Origin: Pholiota molesta
Lineage: Eukaryota; Basidiomycota; Agaricomycetes; Agaricales; Strophariaceae
Length of the DNA: 64,000 nucleotides
Direction of reading: 5' to 3'
Assembly: GCA_014925825.1 (NCBI GenBank)
Contig: JACGCK010000169.1
Location: 32,708 to 96,707 of the forward strand
Shown here: positions 10,727-22,517 of the stretch, piece after piece
How the letters are laid out: each line of letters begins with the position of its first letter
How positions within the stretch are numbered: the first letter of the stretch is position 1
The notes under the pieces: model-generated
Databases searched by the model: none
The model's input: the letters and a program-made list of their open reading frames with translations, nothing else
Told to the model about the DNA's origin: nothing
Made by a program: the position numbers and the translations under genes

Positions 10727-12049
10727 GTCGACGAGGAGGAGAAGCTGGGAGCTACCTGAGGTGTCAGAAGTTAGGACAGGCAGTTTATATGTCTTCGCTT
10801 GTCTTCTCCATTGCGGTACGTCTAGATATGTATCAGGAACGTATGCACTGTTATAGCCGCATGTCACAAACCTTTCCGTTAGGACCAACTGTAAAGATAT
10901 AAAATGCATCGGCCCTTCAAGGTTCAAGTTCCAAGGACTTTACTAAAAACAGGGTTTTCTTGGGCGACATCCGATAGGGACGCCACAAACAGCGTAACCA
11001 TCGTGTGCGGAGGAGTTGAATGAAGGGGTAGGGCCTGCCGAGGGAGAAACTCTAATTGACCTGTCACAAGGCCGTTCAATGACTGAATTCTGAGATATCG
11101 CGGCGGAGAAAAATAAGTACATCACCAAGCGGAAGGGTTACGAAAGATGTGACACGCGAAATCTGCGAAAGCGCTGTTTAGGCGTCGAGAAAAGGACTTG
11201 AAATTTTGAAGCACCGTGTGCTTGGCGTGTGGCTGCGTGTGGGCAAACAATTCATTCAATGAAATGAGGCCCCGCGGCTATAAATTGGCGGTATGTCTCC
11301 CGTCCTCGCTATCTAAGTATATAAATTAGTATCCAAAAAAAAGTTCTGCTCACGGTGGGTCCACCTACAGCTAGGTTAGCTTTTTAGCCCTTTACCTCGG
11401 ACCCTTTCCTGGCCAATCCTGGCCTGGAACCCTCGCGTTGCGGATTGTACCTTAACGAGATATTTGATCTATTGAGCCTCGATTGAGCCATCATCCCATC
11501 TTCATCAGAAAGCGCCAGAGAGCTACTAAGAGGACATACCTGATGCATCCGATCGCCAGTGAACTGTCAATGATTGGATGGCTGCGACACATACAGCACA
11601 ATTGGCTTTCCGAAACTGCGACTGGGACACACTGCATAACTCTAAAATGACATTGGATGGAGCTACAATGTTTGTAAAAGCATCGTGGTTCAGAACCTCA
11701 ACGTGGATATGTAGAAACTGGTAGTAGCGATTGATGCAGCTGGCTTGCAAGTTGCGAGCACCGCCGATCGGCGCTTGCCGAAATAATTACCAATGCTTGG
11801 CTCTGCCTACCCAAGCGGGACCCTCATTCTCGTGCATTCAACGCCAGCTTCAATCTCGAATGTAAAGTCGCCTTGATTTTAGATCTACAACAATTTTCCA
11901 CCTTGAGATGTTGAGCCAGCACAATTTTTGAAATGGCATGTACAGAACATGTATCGATGGCCTTGCTGACTTAGATAAGATAAGATAACAGAGAAGAAAC
12001 ATTTTCTCGCGCAGAGATACCGAGATCGATTCCCATTCTCTACAAAACC
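10727..12049. other. Intergenic region between divergent genes
   Basis: This is the shared upstream region of the Dal5-like permease (minus) and BCP1 (plus). Small frames on both strands (for example 11526-11750 minus) show no domain. A triple GATA motif lies at its right end. Confidence 0.5.
11974..11988 (+). promoter_or_regulatory. Three overlapping GATA motifs
   Basis: GATAAGATAAGATAA places three GATA cores five bases apart, about 65 nt before the BCP1 start. GATA factors control nitrogen-source genes in fungi, and a Dal5-like permease starts about 1.25 kb away on the other strand. Whether the motif serves either gene is inference. Confidence 0.35.
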
Positions 12050-13194
12050 ATGGTCAAACGAAAGCAAGGTTCAGACGACGAGGCCGACGCATCGTCCTCC
12101 TCCGACGTCGTGAGCACACTTCCTTTTGCCCTGACGAACAATCTGACTTAGACAGACTATCCTGGAAGAGCCTTGTTGATGTCTCCTTCGAGTTCTTCGA
12201 CCCAAACCCCAAAGTCGACTACCACGCCATCAAACGACTCCTCACACAGCTCTTGCAGCGCGACGCTGAACAACTTTATCTGAATGAGCTGACAGAGCTT
12301 ATACTCTCCCAGCCAACTGTTGGCACGACCATCAAAACCGATGGGATCGAGAGCGATCCATTTGCACTCTTTACTGTGCTCAATATGCACCTTCACCACG
12401 TGCGTTTTTGTTATTCCCAGTCAGTTTAAATTACATTCTCACTGCAGAACCCCCCAACAGCAAAATCCCTCCATAAAAGCGATCGCGAACTATATCCTCT
12501 CCATAACCGCCGCGCACGACCCTGCGTTCCATGAGACGCTCAAGGCTCTCTTCTCCCAATCAGAAGCCCATGTGGGCCTCGTTCTCTGCGAGCGCTTAAT
12601 CAACATGCCGTACAAGTGTTCCTCCCATGTATTCCATGCTGGCAAACGAGATCAAGTGGGCGAATGCAGATGTGTGTCTGTTTCCGTGCTTGTATCCATT
12701 CCCCAGCATCGCTGATCCGCATTTTTAGGGAGAGCCATACCAGTTCACGCACCTGCTCTTCATTTCTAGGGTATATCACCTCACAGAAGAAGAGGAATCG
12801 ATACTTGCCAATTCGGCTTCATCGCGCAGACCCAGATCTTCAGAGAACCCGTCAAAGAAGAACAAAAAGCAAAGGCCTCCGGACGCAGAGCAGAATGGAG
12901 CTGCGCGCCCAGTGGATGGAGTTTACTCTTTCCATCCGGAGGATGATGTAATCCTCAAGTTTGTCACCTTGAAAATTCTCCCCTTGTGATACCGACTGAG
13001 CTTCTTTAATGTAGGCTGCGACACATTCGTTGACATACCCATACGTCGCACCTCTGCCCGCGCTCGTTCAGGAAACGCGTGGACGCGACGTTTTCGGACT
13101 CGATGTTCGGGGTCGTGTGATGCTCGTTGCTGGGGGTGGGGAACTATTGAGAGATCTTGGGGCGAGGATGTCCGAGATCTATGGACAGGGATAA
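12050..13194 (+). CDS. BCP1: BCP1/BCCIP family protein
   Basis: The start MVKRKQGSDDEAD gives an acidic, serine-rich N-terminus. Exon 2 (12169-12399) reads VDVSFEFFDPNPKVDYHAIK and VGTTIKTDGIESDPFALFTV, diagnostic of the BCP1/BCCIP family. Exon 3 (12461-12671) gives VGLVLCERLINMP and PPMYSMLANEIKW; exon 4 (12729-12947) gives GEPYQFTHLLFISRVYHLT; exon 5 starts at 13016. The yeast protein is a nuclear chaperone for ribosomal protein Rpl23 and is needed for Mss4 export. The gene is essential in yeast. As printed, the frame is broken near 12614-12618 (two bases short) and at 13139-13141 (one base short, which would end the protein at 13150). These look like lost bases in single-base runs, not biology. 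Confidence 0.88.
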
Positions 13195-14535
13195 GGATTC
13201 CTCCGACTAGTACCAGTTATATCCGCCTCCGCTTGCTTTCTTGGATCTACTGCTATTCAATGCGACTACTGTAATTGATGCCATTCAGTTCAGCTTTTAA
13301 GTCGGCTTCTTCATCTTAAGGTTCGTCATGGATGACAGTTTATACTAGTGATTTCTATGCATACCTGTAGATAATGGTGTGATTATAAACAATACCAGGA
13401 ATACGATTACAGGTGTACAGCAGTTTGGCATCTGTGAGACGATAGTCCAAATTGTTTGAATGGCTGATCCACGGAATGAATGAGCGCTGCAAAGGTATGT
13501 CGCCCCGTAGTATATGAATAAATTGTGAGAGAATCAGTATTTGTTACTTGTCCAATACATATATCTACCCTGTCGGACACTGAGTGGCTCCTTACTGGCG
13601 GTGGGCGCGGGGTTTATTCTGATTTATATTTGATTATATCCGTTATAATTGCCATGGATAGTCAAGTATTTTTCGGAATTTTTGACCTGTATGCGCATGC
13701 GAATTTCAGAGCTGACGTATGTCAATACATTGATCAGTATTTTGTACCAGGACGATTGGTCTATAGGTCTTACTATCATACAGCGTTTATATTTAAATTG
13801 TATCATCAAAAACATTCGAAGTGAAGTTCGATTTCTTGCACTTGCAGGACCTAGACCGCAGATTTCGTTCCCAACTCACCTGCAACACTTTCTCCAGAAG
13901 AAACCGTTAATAAGACAAATATATTGTTAGTGATCTCATAAAAGATTGGAGATTCCAACTTGGTGGATAACCCGTTAGTTATGATTTTCTGACTAGCTCA
14001 AATAATCCGACGGGTATGAGCCTCCAGAGTATAAGGTTCGAAACGCTCTTGGCCGCGTCAATGTTCAATATTGACCCTTGGACTTGCCTTGAAAGGATTC
14101 TTGCATAGGTACGGATCTTAGTGGCTGGTCCCGGCAAGCAGTCAGGAGGTGGTTTCGTGCCACAGCTCATGCTAGACGCAAATATTATGCTACGCCCAAC
14201 ACAAGATACTTCATATCTTTAAGAGTGTAAATGAAAGGGATACTAATAAGACAAAATCAAAAAACTTCAGACCAAACTCACTGCTCTGGCCAAGCTCAAG
14301 ATCAGATTTGGGCGCATGAGGAGGGCCTCGCTTGACCGGTTCGGAGCACGGATCAAAGGATCGTCTGCTCAATGAGCACCGGCATATCGGCTACGCCTTT
14401 GGGGTTTTTTGCCGTGATCCGATTCGGCTGCTTGTCCCGAGCGTCATTTGAAGTTCCTTACAACATGGCCTAAGATAACTCACTTTAAACGAGCCGCTCG
14501 ATTATTTATGCTTTCTCTCCTCTTCCCCCGCCTCC
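13195..14535. other. Intergenic, AT-rich, no supported gene
   Basis: Short frames (13525-13930 plus, 13979-14170 minus) have no domain and mutually overlap. The last 150 nt should be the proline dehydrogenase promoter. Confidence 0.5.
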
Positions 14536-16739
14536 ATGTTGCGTTCTCGACTAGGATTTAATAGTCTTTCAAAGCTTAGATATCCAGCTCATACTCGGTC
14601 CTTCACTGGAGCCAGTTCCAACGTCCGTTCGAGATGGACCCGGCGAACAGTCGCGGGGGCTACCATGCTCACAGCGTCTTCTGTTATCTTGGCCTCGACG
14701 ATCTACGCCGATAGCGACGAACTAACACCAAATGCAACAATAGGGTCCTTGGTCCGCACATACTTAGTGTATTCGATGTGCTCCATACCGGCTCTGGTCG
14801 ACGCATCTCCTAAACTCCTATCCGGGTTGTCTTCCGTGCCAGGCCTGAAGCAGATAACAGAGGCTTTCGTGAGGGTTACATTTTTTGATCAAGTGAGTTA
14901 TCAAGCGTCGTATCTTGATCTCGTCAATTTGACACGTCCCAGTTTGTCGGGGCAGACACTGCTGAAGAAGCCATCCCTCTCCTCCGTTCCCTTCGCGCAG
15001 GCAACAAAGGCGTTTTGTTCGCTTATTCCGTTGAGGTCGACGAGAACGAGGCAGCCGGTGCCTCTATTTCTCTTGCCTCTGTTGACGACACTCCTGGCTC
15101 ACCCCCTCAAATTTCCGCAGCCGACGATCCCTTCCATATGAACATATTGTCGATGAGACGCTGCATTGCATTGACGTAGCTGCTGATTTTGAAGACGGAC
15201 TAGCGAATAAATCTCCAGGAAGTACTCATCATGGGCGACGAACATGGGTCGCTGTGAAAGTGACAGCCCTCTTACCCGACGCACATGCCCTTCACGCACT
15301 GTCCTCTCATATCGTTGCCTCTAGAAAAGCTCTCCCGAAATCCTTGAAGCAGCGACGGTCCCTTTCCCTGGCTCAGCTAGAATTGAAGATCTAGACATAT
15401 TCTACGCGACTCGTCGTCTGCTGATCGTCTTCCGCTCAGCCCTGCTGATATCCAACACGTAAAAAAACTATACGCTGACCTTTCTAGAATTTGCGCTCAT
15501 GCCAGGGAGAAAGGCGTGAAGATCATTGTGGATGCTGAATATAGGTAATTAAGTTTCGGATCAAAAATCAAGTGACGCTGACGATCATTAATCATTCTCG
15601 CCACATAGCTGGTACCAACCTGCGATAGACGCTCTAACCTTAGGGCTCATGCGAGAATTTAATTCTCGTGCGCCTGGTAAAGCTGGGGACGTCCAACCAC
15701 TCGTTTATGCGACTTTCCAATGTTATCTACGAAGGTAGGCCAGCTCGTCTCTTCCATATGTCGTCAATATCTTCGACTCATATTCACCGGCAGAACACCC
15801 GAACAATTGGCCTTGCAATTGAAGATTCTCGGAAACACAACTACTCTCTCGGTGTCAAACTCGTGCGTGGTGCATACCATCCGCATGAACTGGAAGCCCA
15901 CAGACTTGCCACCGAATTCGACAACTCTCCCCATGCTGTCGGCGCCCCCCGACCTTCGTCCTCTATTTCTCCTGATGCAGAGCCGCCTGTATGGCGCGAG
16001 AAGAGGGACACGGACTACAATTATAACGAGTGCATTAAGATGCTGGCGAGGGTTGTCAAGGAAGACGTGGACCAGTGTTCAAGGAGCGCGTCGGGCAGCG
16101 CGTCCGTGGCATCTGTAAAGGGATGGTACGATTGGGTCAAGGGAACTAATACGCCTACAACGATTATCCAAGACACACCTCCATTGGCTTCGAGTCCTGG
16201 GATTGGTGTGCTGTTCGGCACACATAACTGGGAGAGTTGTGCCTTGATCCTGAAGGAACTTGTCCGCAATGGATTGGCTGTGGAGGACAGCAAGATCGAA
16301 GGCGGAATTAAGGTTGGAAATGAGACGGTAGAGAGAGTGGCTATCGGACAACTTTACGGTGAGCACTACTCTCCGGGTCCATTCCACCATACTTACGTGT
16401 GGAATGAAATCTAGGAATGTGTGACGATTGACAGACTCGGTTGTCAGTCGGATATCATCAACTACGCCTTTTGTTCTCAAGTGAGTTATCATTGAGAGTA
16501 CTCCTCATACGTGGATTAATAAGATTGTTTCTAGATATGTGCCTTATGGTGCCTTGGCTGAAGTAATGCCCTATCTCAGCCGCCGCGCGATCGAGAACAA
16601 GTCCGTGTTGGGCGAAGGCGCTGCGCGGAGAGAGCGTCAAAGGGCGGCGCAAGAAATCAGGAAGCGCATTTTTGGTAGAAAATGTTTCATATCGGCCATA
16701 AGGATCGGTGTTGAATTAGAGCTGGGACCTTGGTCATGA
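14536..16739 (+). CDS. PUT1: Mitochondrial proline dehydrogenase (frame broken five times)
   Basis: The enzyme oxidises proline to pyrroline-5-carboxylate in mitochondria with FAD. The N-terminus (MLRSRLGFNSLSKLRYPAH) is Arg/Ser-rich with few acids, as expected for import. The conserved series is present in order: FVGADTAEEAIPLLRSLRAG, GVLFAYSVEVDENEA, VPFPGSARIEDLD, GVKIIVDAEYSWYQPAID, SLGVKLVRGAYHPHE, GIGVLFGTHNWES, VPYGALAEVMPYLSRRAIEN and KSVLGEGAARRER. The frame changes near 15141, 15325-15328, 15418, 15817 and 16428. Each is repaired by adding one base to a run already present. Introns start at 14893, near 15546, near 15736 and at 16361. It is either a working gene with consensus errors or a young pseudogene; BCP1 next door shows the same type of break, favouring errors. 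Confidence 0.85.
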
Positions 16740-17837
16740 TTACGAGCATTTAACGACATACGACATGTGTCCACGGTTTTTATAACTGGATTTTCTCAAC
16801 TTTATAAATAGATAGTTTCGTGTTACGAACTATTGTGAACCCGTACACTTTATTGCTGTTGCAGCACAAGTTAGCAGAGAGCCATGGCGAGGTGGTGACA
16901 AGGTGGCGAAAGGCGGCTTCTTCGACGCATACGGGGTCGATCATAAATATCATGATAGACAAACTTTTCCTGCCTATAACCCCTTGGTCCCGTGAACAAT
17001 ATGTACTTGTAATGCTCGTAACCCAGTGTAATTAACGGCTATCAAATCTGACACTTCCACGCGTGTTTGCTACATGATCCACTGAACTACACAGCTCATA
17101 AATGAGGGTTATTACACGCACAAAAACATAAGCAGAAAGAATTTGACATTCCGATATTTTTCCATGGTCTACGGAGGTCATCGGAGAGTGCGCTTTTGAA
17201 TGATTACGGGAGATAGGCTCAGATAGCGTATAAGTTGAGAGAATAGGAGATCGAGAGTCGAAGATCCTTTTCAGTTTAAACTTCTATAGATCTTCGGCTG
17301 GATGCCATTCCGCGGCAAGCAAATATGAAACCAAGTGTGAAGTTCCTATAGAGGCATTAAGCGCTCAGTGGCACAGGCGTCAGTACTATAAATAGAATTC
17401 AGATTGATGCCGATGACAGACCAATAATCACTGAACCTACTTGGGAGTGTGTGCGATGCTTTGATAGACCGGAATTTTGGTCGGATGTCAATTGCACCAT
17501 TTTGATATCGAATAGATTCTCAAACTGTACAAATACTACAAAAAGTGCGTAAAGCGTAAGTAGAAGCAATAATAAACTACTGTGGCTCGAGCGTGGCAAA
17601 TTTGCGCAGTCCACGAGGTCATGTTCTGTCATGTTACGTGGACGTCTTTGTGAACCAGGGTTGAACCAGGGTAAACATCAGGCAATCCTTCGCTTTTACT
17701 GCATTCTTATATCCATCCTTTTCTGGCCCGTACGTCTATAGCCTTTGAATCAACTGCATATCGAGGCCTCGATGTCTCTTAACCCTAACGGTGTTTATAT
17801 ATGGCAAGTTGAGTAAACTTTCAACTATAAAGTCGAG
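16740..17837. other. Intergenic, no supported gene
   Basis: I see nothing beyond short frames without domains (16820-17035 plus, 17399-17632 minus). The final 100 nt resemble the region upstream of the second MYND gene and are part of the duplication. Confidence 0.5.
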
Positions 17838-18705
17838 ATGTCAATTTTTATTATTTCAATGCCAGATCTGCGACACGCGCAGAGATTGAGCTTCGACCTG
17901 CAATCCCAGAGAATTTACGAGGGAATGCTGAACGAATAGAAGAGTGGTCAAGCTCTCTTATCGAATCTATGAGCAAAGATCTCAAGCATTCAGAGGAATG
18001 GGCTTGTGAAATATGTGGTGTGTTATTCTTTCTTGTAAGTAGTAGATAATCTAGTCCAACTTGAATCTCGTAGGTGAACCAGCCAGAGGAGCCAAATACG
18101 ACATCGCATCGCGAACGCATCTCCCAGAACCTGACGTCGTGGTCTATGTAAGTTTCTAGAGCTATGGATCGGCGATGTTGTCTCTGATTATGGACTATAA
18201 AGATGCACCAAGTTTGCGACTCGACGGGAAATAATTTCTGCTGCGCAATGCTAGACAAGCAATCAGAATGGATGGCTGCTTTCGGCGGCTTGAGCCCCGA
18301 TTTTCCGAACCTCCACAGATTAGCCGGTCTGCAATTCCCTCTCTCGGGCAGTTGCCTCAATTGCGAAGATAATAAAACTGCTCAATCTCAATTGAATCGC
18401 TGCGGAGGATGTGAATTAGTACGGTGAGTCTCCTAAACGTTGTAAGTATTCTAGATCTTCAATTTGAAAACCTGGATTACTCGCTAGATATTGTGGGTAT
18501 GTAGTTGGTCACTCTATATACTCACCATCAACTACTAAAGTTGTTTATTATTACAGTGCTGATTGTCAGAAAAGCGATTGGAAAAGACACAAGAAGGTTA
18601 GCGCAATTTCATTGGTACAAATCTGAATTGGTATTCTGATTGTTCAATTCTCTTTCGAAGATCTGCAAGATAATCAAAAGCCTAAGATGGGTGGAGGGAG
18701 AGTGA
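17838..18705 (+). CDS. MYND zinc-finger protein, first of a tandem pair
   Basis: Exons give AEIELRPAIPENLRG and KDLKHSEEWACEICG, then GEPARGAKYDIASRTHLPEP, VVVYMHQVCDSTGNNFC and SGCLNCED-type cysteines, and at the C-terminus a MYND finger (CLNC, RCGGCELVRYCG, ADCQKSDWKRHKK, ICKIIKS). MYND fingers bind two zinc ions and mediate protein contacts. The protein is short (about 190 residues) with no SET domain. It matches the gene 1.5 kb downstream almost residue for residue in layout. The start MSIFI falls out of frame with the body unless the T run at 17854-17856 is one base longer, so the copy is either frame-broken or misread. Confidence 0.7.
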
Positions 18706-19347
18706 ATCATTCAATCCATCTCGAGACCTTTTAAACCAGCATGGAAAACTTGAAGCACTAGCTCTTTTGAGAAACCTTGTATGCTGTATTCCCAGCAAAA
18801 TAAGCGCCCATGACGCGAATATACAACAGCAACTTGTAACGGAACACCTCCTCGGAAATACTGATGCTATAAAGGACAGCCTCCTCTTGAGCGGGTAAGG
18901 CTACTGGCCTAGCGGTAAGTTCAAGGTAAATTAAGTATTGCCTTCAGGTCAAATGTCATAGCCCTGAAATGGAAAACAACTTGGCAGCTTGGGAAAACTA
19001 ATCTACACTTCAATATCACAAAGCTAGGCATCATCTGCATCAAAGATTAAAGATAGTCAAGTCGTATTTCGAAATGAAATGGCTCGAGCGCAACAATTCA
19101 AGTAAGTAGTAGAGTCCAAAGGGTCACGTGTGCGTCCCTTCGTAGTCCAAAAAGTAATCACAAAGTACAAAGGAGGTTGTTGAAACTATCCTTTAATCTT
19201 GCATTCTTGTATCGTCCCCATTCCAACTCCTGCCGCATTATTCTCTTGACTGCATCGTAAAGACTCGATGTCCACCTTAATTCTAACGGCGTTCACATAT
19301 GGCTCGTTGAGTTGGCCTTTCAAATCGAAACCCGGGTTGGGTTCTCA
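18706..19347. other. Spacer between the tandem MYND genes
   Basis: No gene seen. The first part carries a 3' flank (GCAAAATAAGCGCCC near 18797) that recurs after the second gene near 20317. The last part (near 19260-19320, GATGTCCACCTTAATTC and onward) resembles the upstream region of the first gene (near 17770-17830). Confidence 0.5.
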
Positions 19348-20248
19348 ATGTCTGTTTTCGCCAGAAATGGGAAACGCGCCGAGATAGAACTTCGACCTGC
19401 AATTCCCGAGAATATCCGAGGGAAGGTTGAAGCCTTGAAAATCTGGTCGCAGTCTCTTGTTATGTCCATGGGCAACGATCTCAAGCATACGGATGAATGG
19501 ACTTGCGAAATATGCGGTATGCCATTCTTCATTGTCAATGTTTAGATTGGCGATACAAAATCTGACGCCCTATAGGTAAGCCCGCCAGGGAAACTAAATA
19601 CGACGTCGCGTCGTGGACACATCTCCAAGAACCTCGAATCGTCATATATGTACGTTCCTTGACCTCCGTATTGGGAGGTACTGTCTTTTGACCATTACTA
19701 TGCCGTGGATCTATAAAGATTCACCATGTTTGCGATGCGGGAAACAAGACCTGCTCTACCACAATTGACAGGCAATCAGCCCAGATGGCGGCTATGAGCG
19801 GCTTGAGAGCTGATTTTCCCGAGTTCGACTCAGATGGTGTGGAATACCCTCTTGCGGGAAGCTGTCTCAACTGCCAAAAGGACACTTCTGCGAAGTCGAC
19901 ATTAAGTCGCTGTGGAGGATGTAAGCTGGTCAGGTAAGGTTCCTTATAAATTCGAAATCTTTGCATATGATCTAATTCCTCCATTGTGCTTCAGATATTG
20001 CGGGTATGTTGCTTGTTCATTCTATATTCTCTGAACATATACTAGTACTGATGCGGGCCATCATTTTTGCATGACCATAGCACTGAGTGTCAGAGTAGCG
20101 ACTGGAAAAGACACAAGAAGGTCAGCATTTATGGCACGATCTCATCGGCTCATTGGCTACGAGTCTGCACTGATATGCTGATTACTCAATTATCCCTTTA
20201 CAGATCTGCAAGATGATCAAAAGCGTGAATTGGGTGGACGGGATTTGA
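19348..20248 (+). CDS. MYND zinc-finger protein, second of a tandem pair
   Basis: The start MSVFARNGKRAEIELRP is in frame. Following exons read DLKHTDEWTCEICG, GKPARETKYDVASWTHL, IHHVCDAGNKTC, YPLAGSCLNCQKD, then the MYND finger RCGGCKLVRYCG, TECQSSDWKRHKKICKMIKS and stop at 20246-20248. All six exons join in frame. The finger's cysteines and final His/Cys are intact. No catalytic domain is attached; the N-terminal part, with its own CEIC and VCD/C cysteines, may hold a second metal site. Function unknown. It is the intact partner of the 17838-18705 gene. Confidence 0.75.
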
Positions 20249-20462
20249 ACCTTCCATTAGAGCTGTCTCATCCGCGTCGGCAGACTCGGAATATGGGCCA
20301 TATGTAGTATCCTCGGCAAAATAAGCGCCCGTGACTAAAATACATACTTAACATCATCTCACGAGCCGCACAGATAAATTTCCTAAGGTGTACCGTTTTC
20401 TAATTATGAGGTTCGTGTACACGATATTTTATAATACAAGTTTTTCTACATGTGTTATTTAA

Positions 20463-22037
20463 TTACCCTGTCTTTGCTTTCAGCTGCCTCCACAACATCA
20501 CATACATCACACCTCCGACAGCCACGACGACTATCTGTACGATAGCATAGTTCACCATTCCCATCTTCACTCCAGCGCCTCCGAGAATAGAACCAGTTAC
20601 ACGGCCTACAGTATTGCTGTATTGAATGGCCAAACTGATCCTCCCGTTCCATGTGTCGGGAGTTGCTTTGAGAGCAAACTCAAGGTACATGTACTGGCTA
20701 AATTAAACCCAAGGGCAATAAGGAACCAACAAATGAACAAAGATCCAACAGTGACTTTGTTGGCGAGTAATGTGCTAAGCATGATAAGAAGGCCGACGGC
20801 GCCCGTGAACGTTCCAACGGCGAGAATGACTCGGTCCTGAATGCGCCGAGCATAGCGTATGTTTAGAAGAAGAAAAGGGAAGGAAGAAATCCCACCCAAC
20901 GCAATGAGATTCCCTGCGTCGTACGGTGAATATCCAAGAGCTTTGGCCGTGAAGATAGGAATATTGGCTTCCCAGGCGTTAAGGACAAAAAACATGTCAT
21001 CGCAAAATAGCACATGCATACTATGACACGCCATTGGTGAGACGATACATGATCATACATTGCCTCGACTGTCCGGTTAGGTGGCGTGGTTGATGCTATT
21101 AATTCGAGAGGTTCTGGATGAGGTTGTGGAGGAACATCTTCAAAAATCAGAGCACTCAGAGCTCCAAATATGACCCAGGTCATGGCCATAACCCAGCCAG
21201 GGCTCGTCACCCCATTAAACACCCTGTTTTTGAATCCAATTTTATAGAGGAGACCTCCAAAGAACGGGCCGGTGGAGAAACCGAAGGTCTGGCCGATGAT
21301 GAGCCAACCGGCGAGTGTGGTTCGCTGTCGGATGCCAACGATACGACCGTCCGAGCAGTAACGTTTACTATACAGGAAAGCGATGAAGCCAAATCCGGAG
21401 ACGATTCGACCGAGCAGGATCATATAAAGCCAATTGACTCGGTAGGCGAGGGCATATATGATGTTTCCTAGTATCGCAGCGCTGTATGCAATATTCAAGG
21501 GCTTGGCATATTGTTCTGCACGTCCATAAAATAAGGGTCACTATACATGAGAATTTCATTTTCGAGATACTTACTTCCGTCTAACCTGGTGATAAAGATC
21601 AGTCCAATCCCAGAAAATATAGTTGGGATTCCGATGGTCAACCCCGCAAAAATGGCCGTTCCTCCAAGGCGCTGAGTATAAACACTCGCAGAAGAGACAA
21701 CTATAAAGAATGAAACCTAGATAAAGTGCAATTTCGTCAGTTTCATGTCATTCTGAGGTCACGTCGAATTCTGCACCTGAAATAATGCATTGCCTCCAAG
21801 AATGATAAACAAGGATCTCAGACTTGGAAGCTTGAATTCAGTATTTTCCGTTTGATCGTCTTCGCTTGTGATCTCCGAGTCAACTTGACGGGTAAATTCC
21901 TGTACATTCGAAGGAACAAGAACGTCAGGCCTGGGTGCGTAGACCGGTGAAAGGTTCTTGGATAATTTTGCGAGGTCGCTGTAAGCTAGTCTGGTGTAGC
22001 CAACCACAGACGGTGATTGTAAGCTTGGAGTAGTCAT
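20463..22037 (-). CDS. Major facilitator superfamily transporter
   Basis: The start at 22037 (MTTPSLQSPSVVGYTRLAY) leads a cytosolic segment, then FIILGGNALFQ and VSSASVYTQRLGGTAIFAG (TM1-2). Exon 3 gives PLNIAYSAAILGNIIYALAY, WLYMILLGRIVSGFGFIAFL, then the MFS-style loop YSKRYCSDGRIVGIRQRTTL and GPFFGGLLYKIGF. The C-terminal half has FFVLNAWEANIPIFTAKALG, YARRIQDRVILAVGTFTGAV and ISLAIQYSNTVGRVTGSILG and ends LWRQLKAKTG. About 11-12 helices fit. Substrate unknown. The coding frame is broken at 20987-20992 (T run on the coding strand one short) and 20658-20660 (C run one short), as in the neighbouring genes. Confidence 0.82.
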
Positions 22038-22517
22038 CGATTCGGAGCCCTGTTAGCTTTTGAGGATCGTCCAGACCGAGCGTAGTCGAAGGGAAAGATA
22101 GAGGGCATAGGAAAAAGTGTCTCAACGGTTGTAAGTAGTCCCGACGAAAGTAAAATTATCGGGCCTGTGAAACTTTGGAACAACCCACTGCACGAAGTGA
22201 TGGATTGATAATTGGTGTCGGGCTTCGGGGTATCTGTGCGGAGCAAGATTAACACATGGGATTCCACAAGATTTGAGTAACACATTCAGTGATCACACAT
22301 CCAAGTCATAGAAAAAAATGATAAGTAAGTGGTATGAACAAAGAACTAACACGAGAGCGTGTAAAGCAAAGCTTTTCCAGTGAATGGGGGGGATCGAAAA
22401 GGAGACTAAAAAATGATCATGTAGAATACAACAATAAGCACTTCCGGGAAGTCATAGCCGATCATAACTATTATTTCAGTGCAGAATAAAGAGGGCGGAC
22501 AAATGGGGCAAGGAAAC
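22038..22517. other. Intergenic, no supported gene
   Basis: Upstream region of the MFS transporter and downstream region of VPS35. Nothing recognisable. Confidence 0.5.

Larger units (their letters stand above)
17770..20340 (+). repeat. Tandem duplication of about 1.5 kb containing the MYND genes
   Basis: The two genes start 1,510 nt apart in the same orientation. They share intron positions, protein layout, upstream segments (AACGGYGTT followed by ATATATGGC or ACATATGGC) and a downstream segment (GGCAAAATAAGCGCCC or near-identical). Sequence identity is partial, so the duplication is not recent. Confidence 0.65.

Noticed and set aside
15668..16414. The 248-codon frame as a separate protein
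   Set aside because: It is the middle of the proline dehydrogenase read through an intron and a one-base break.
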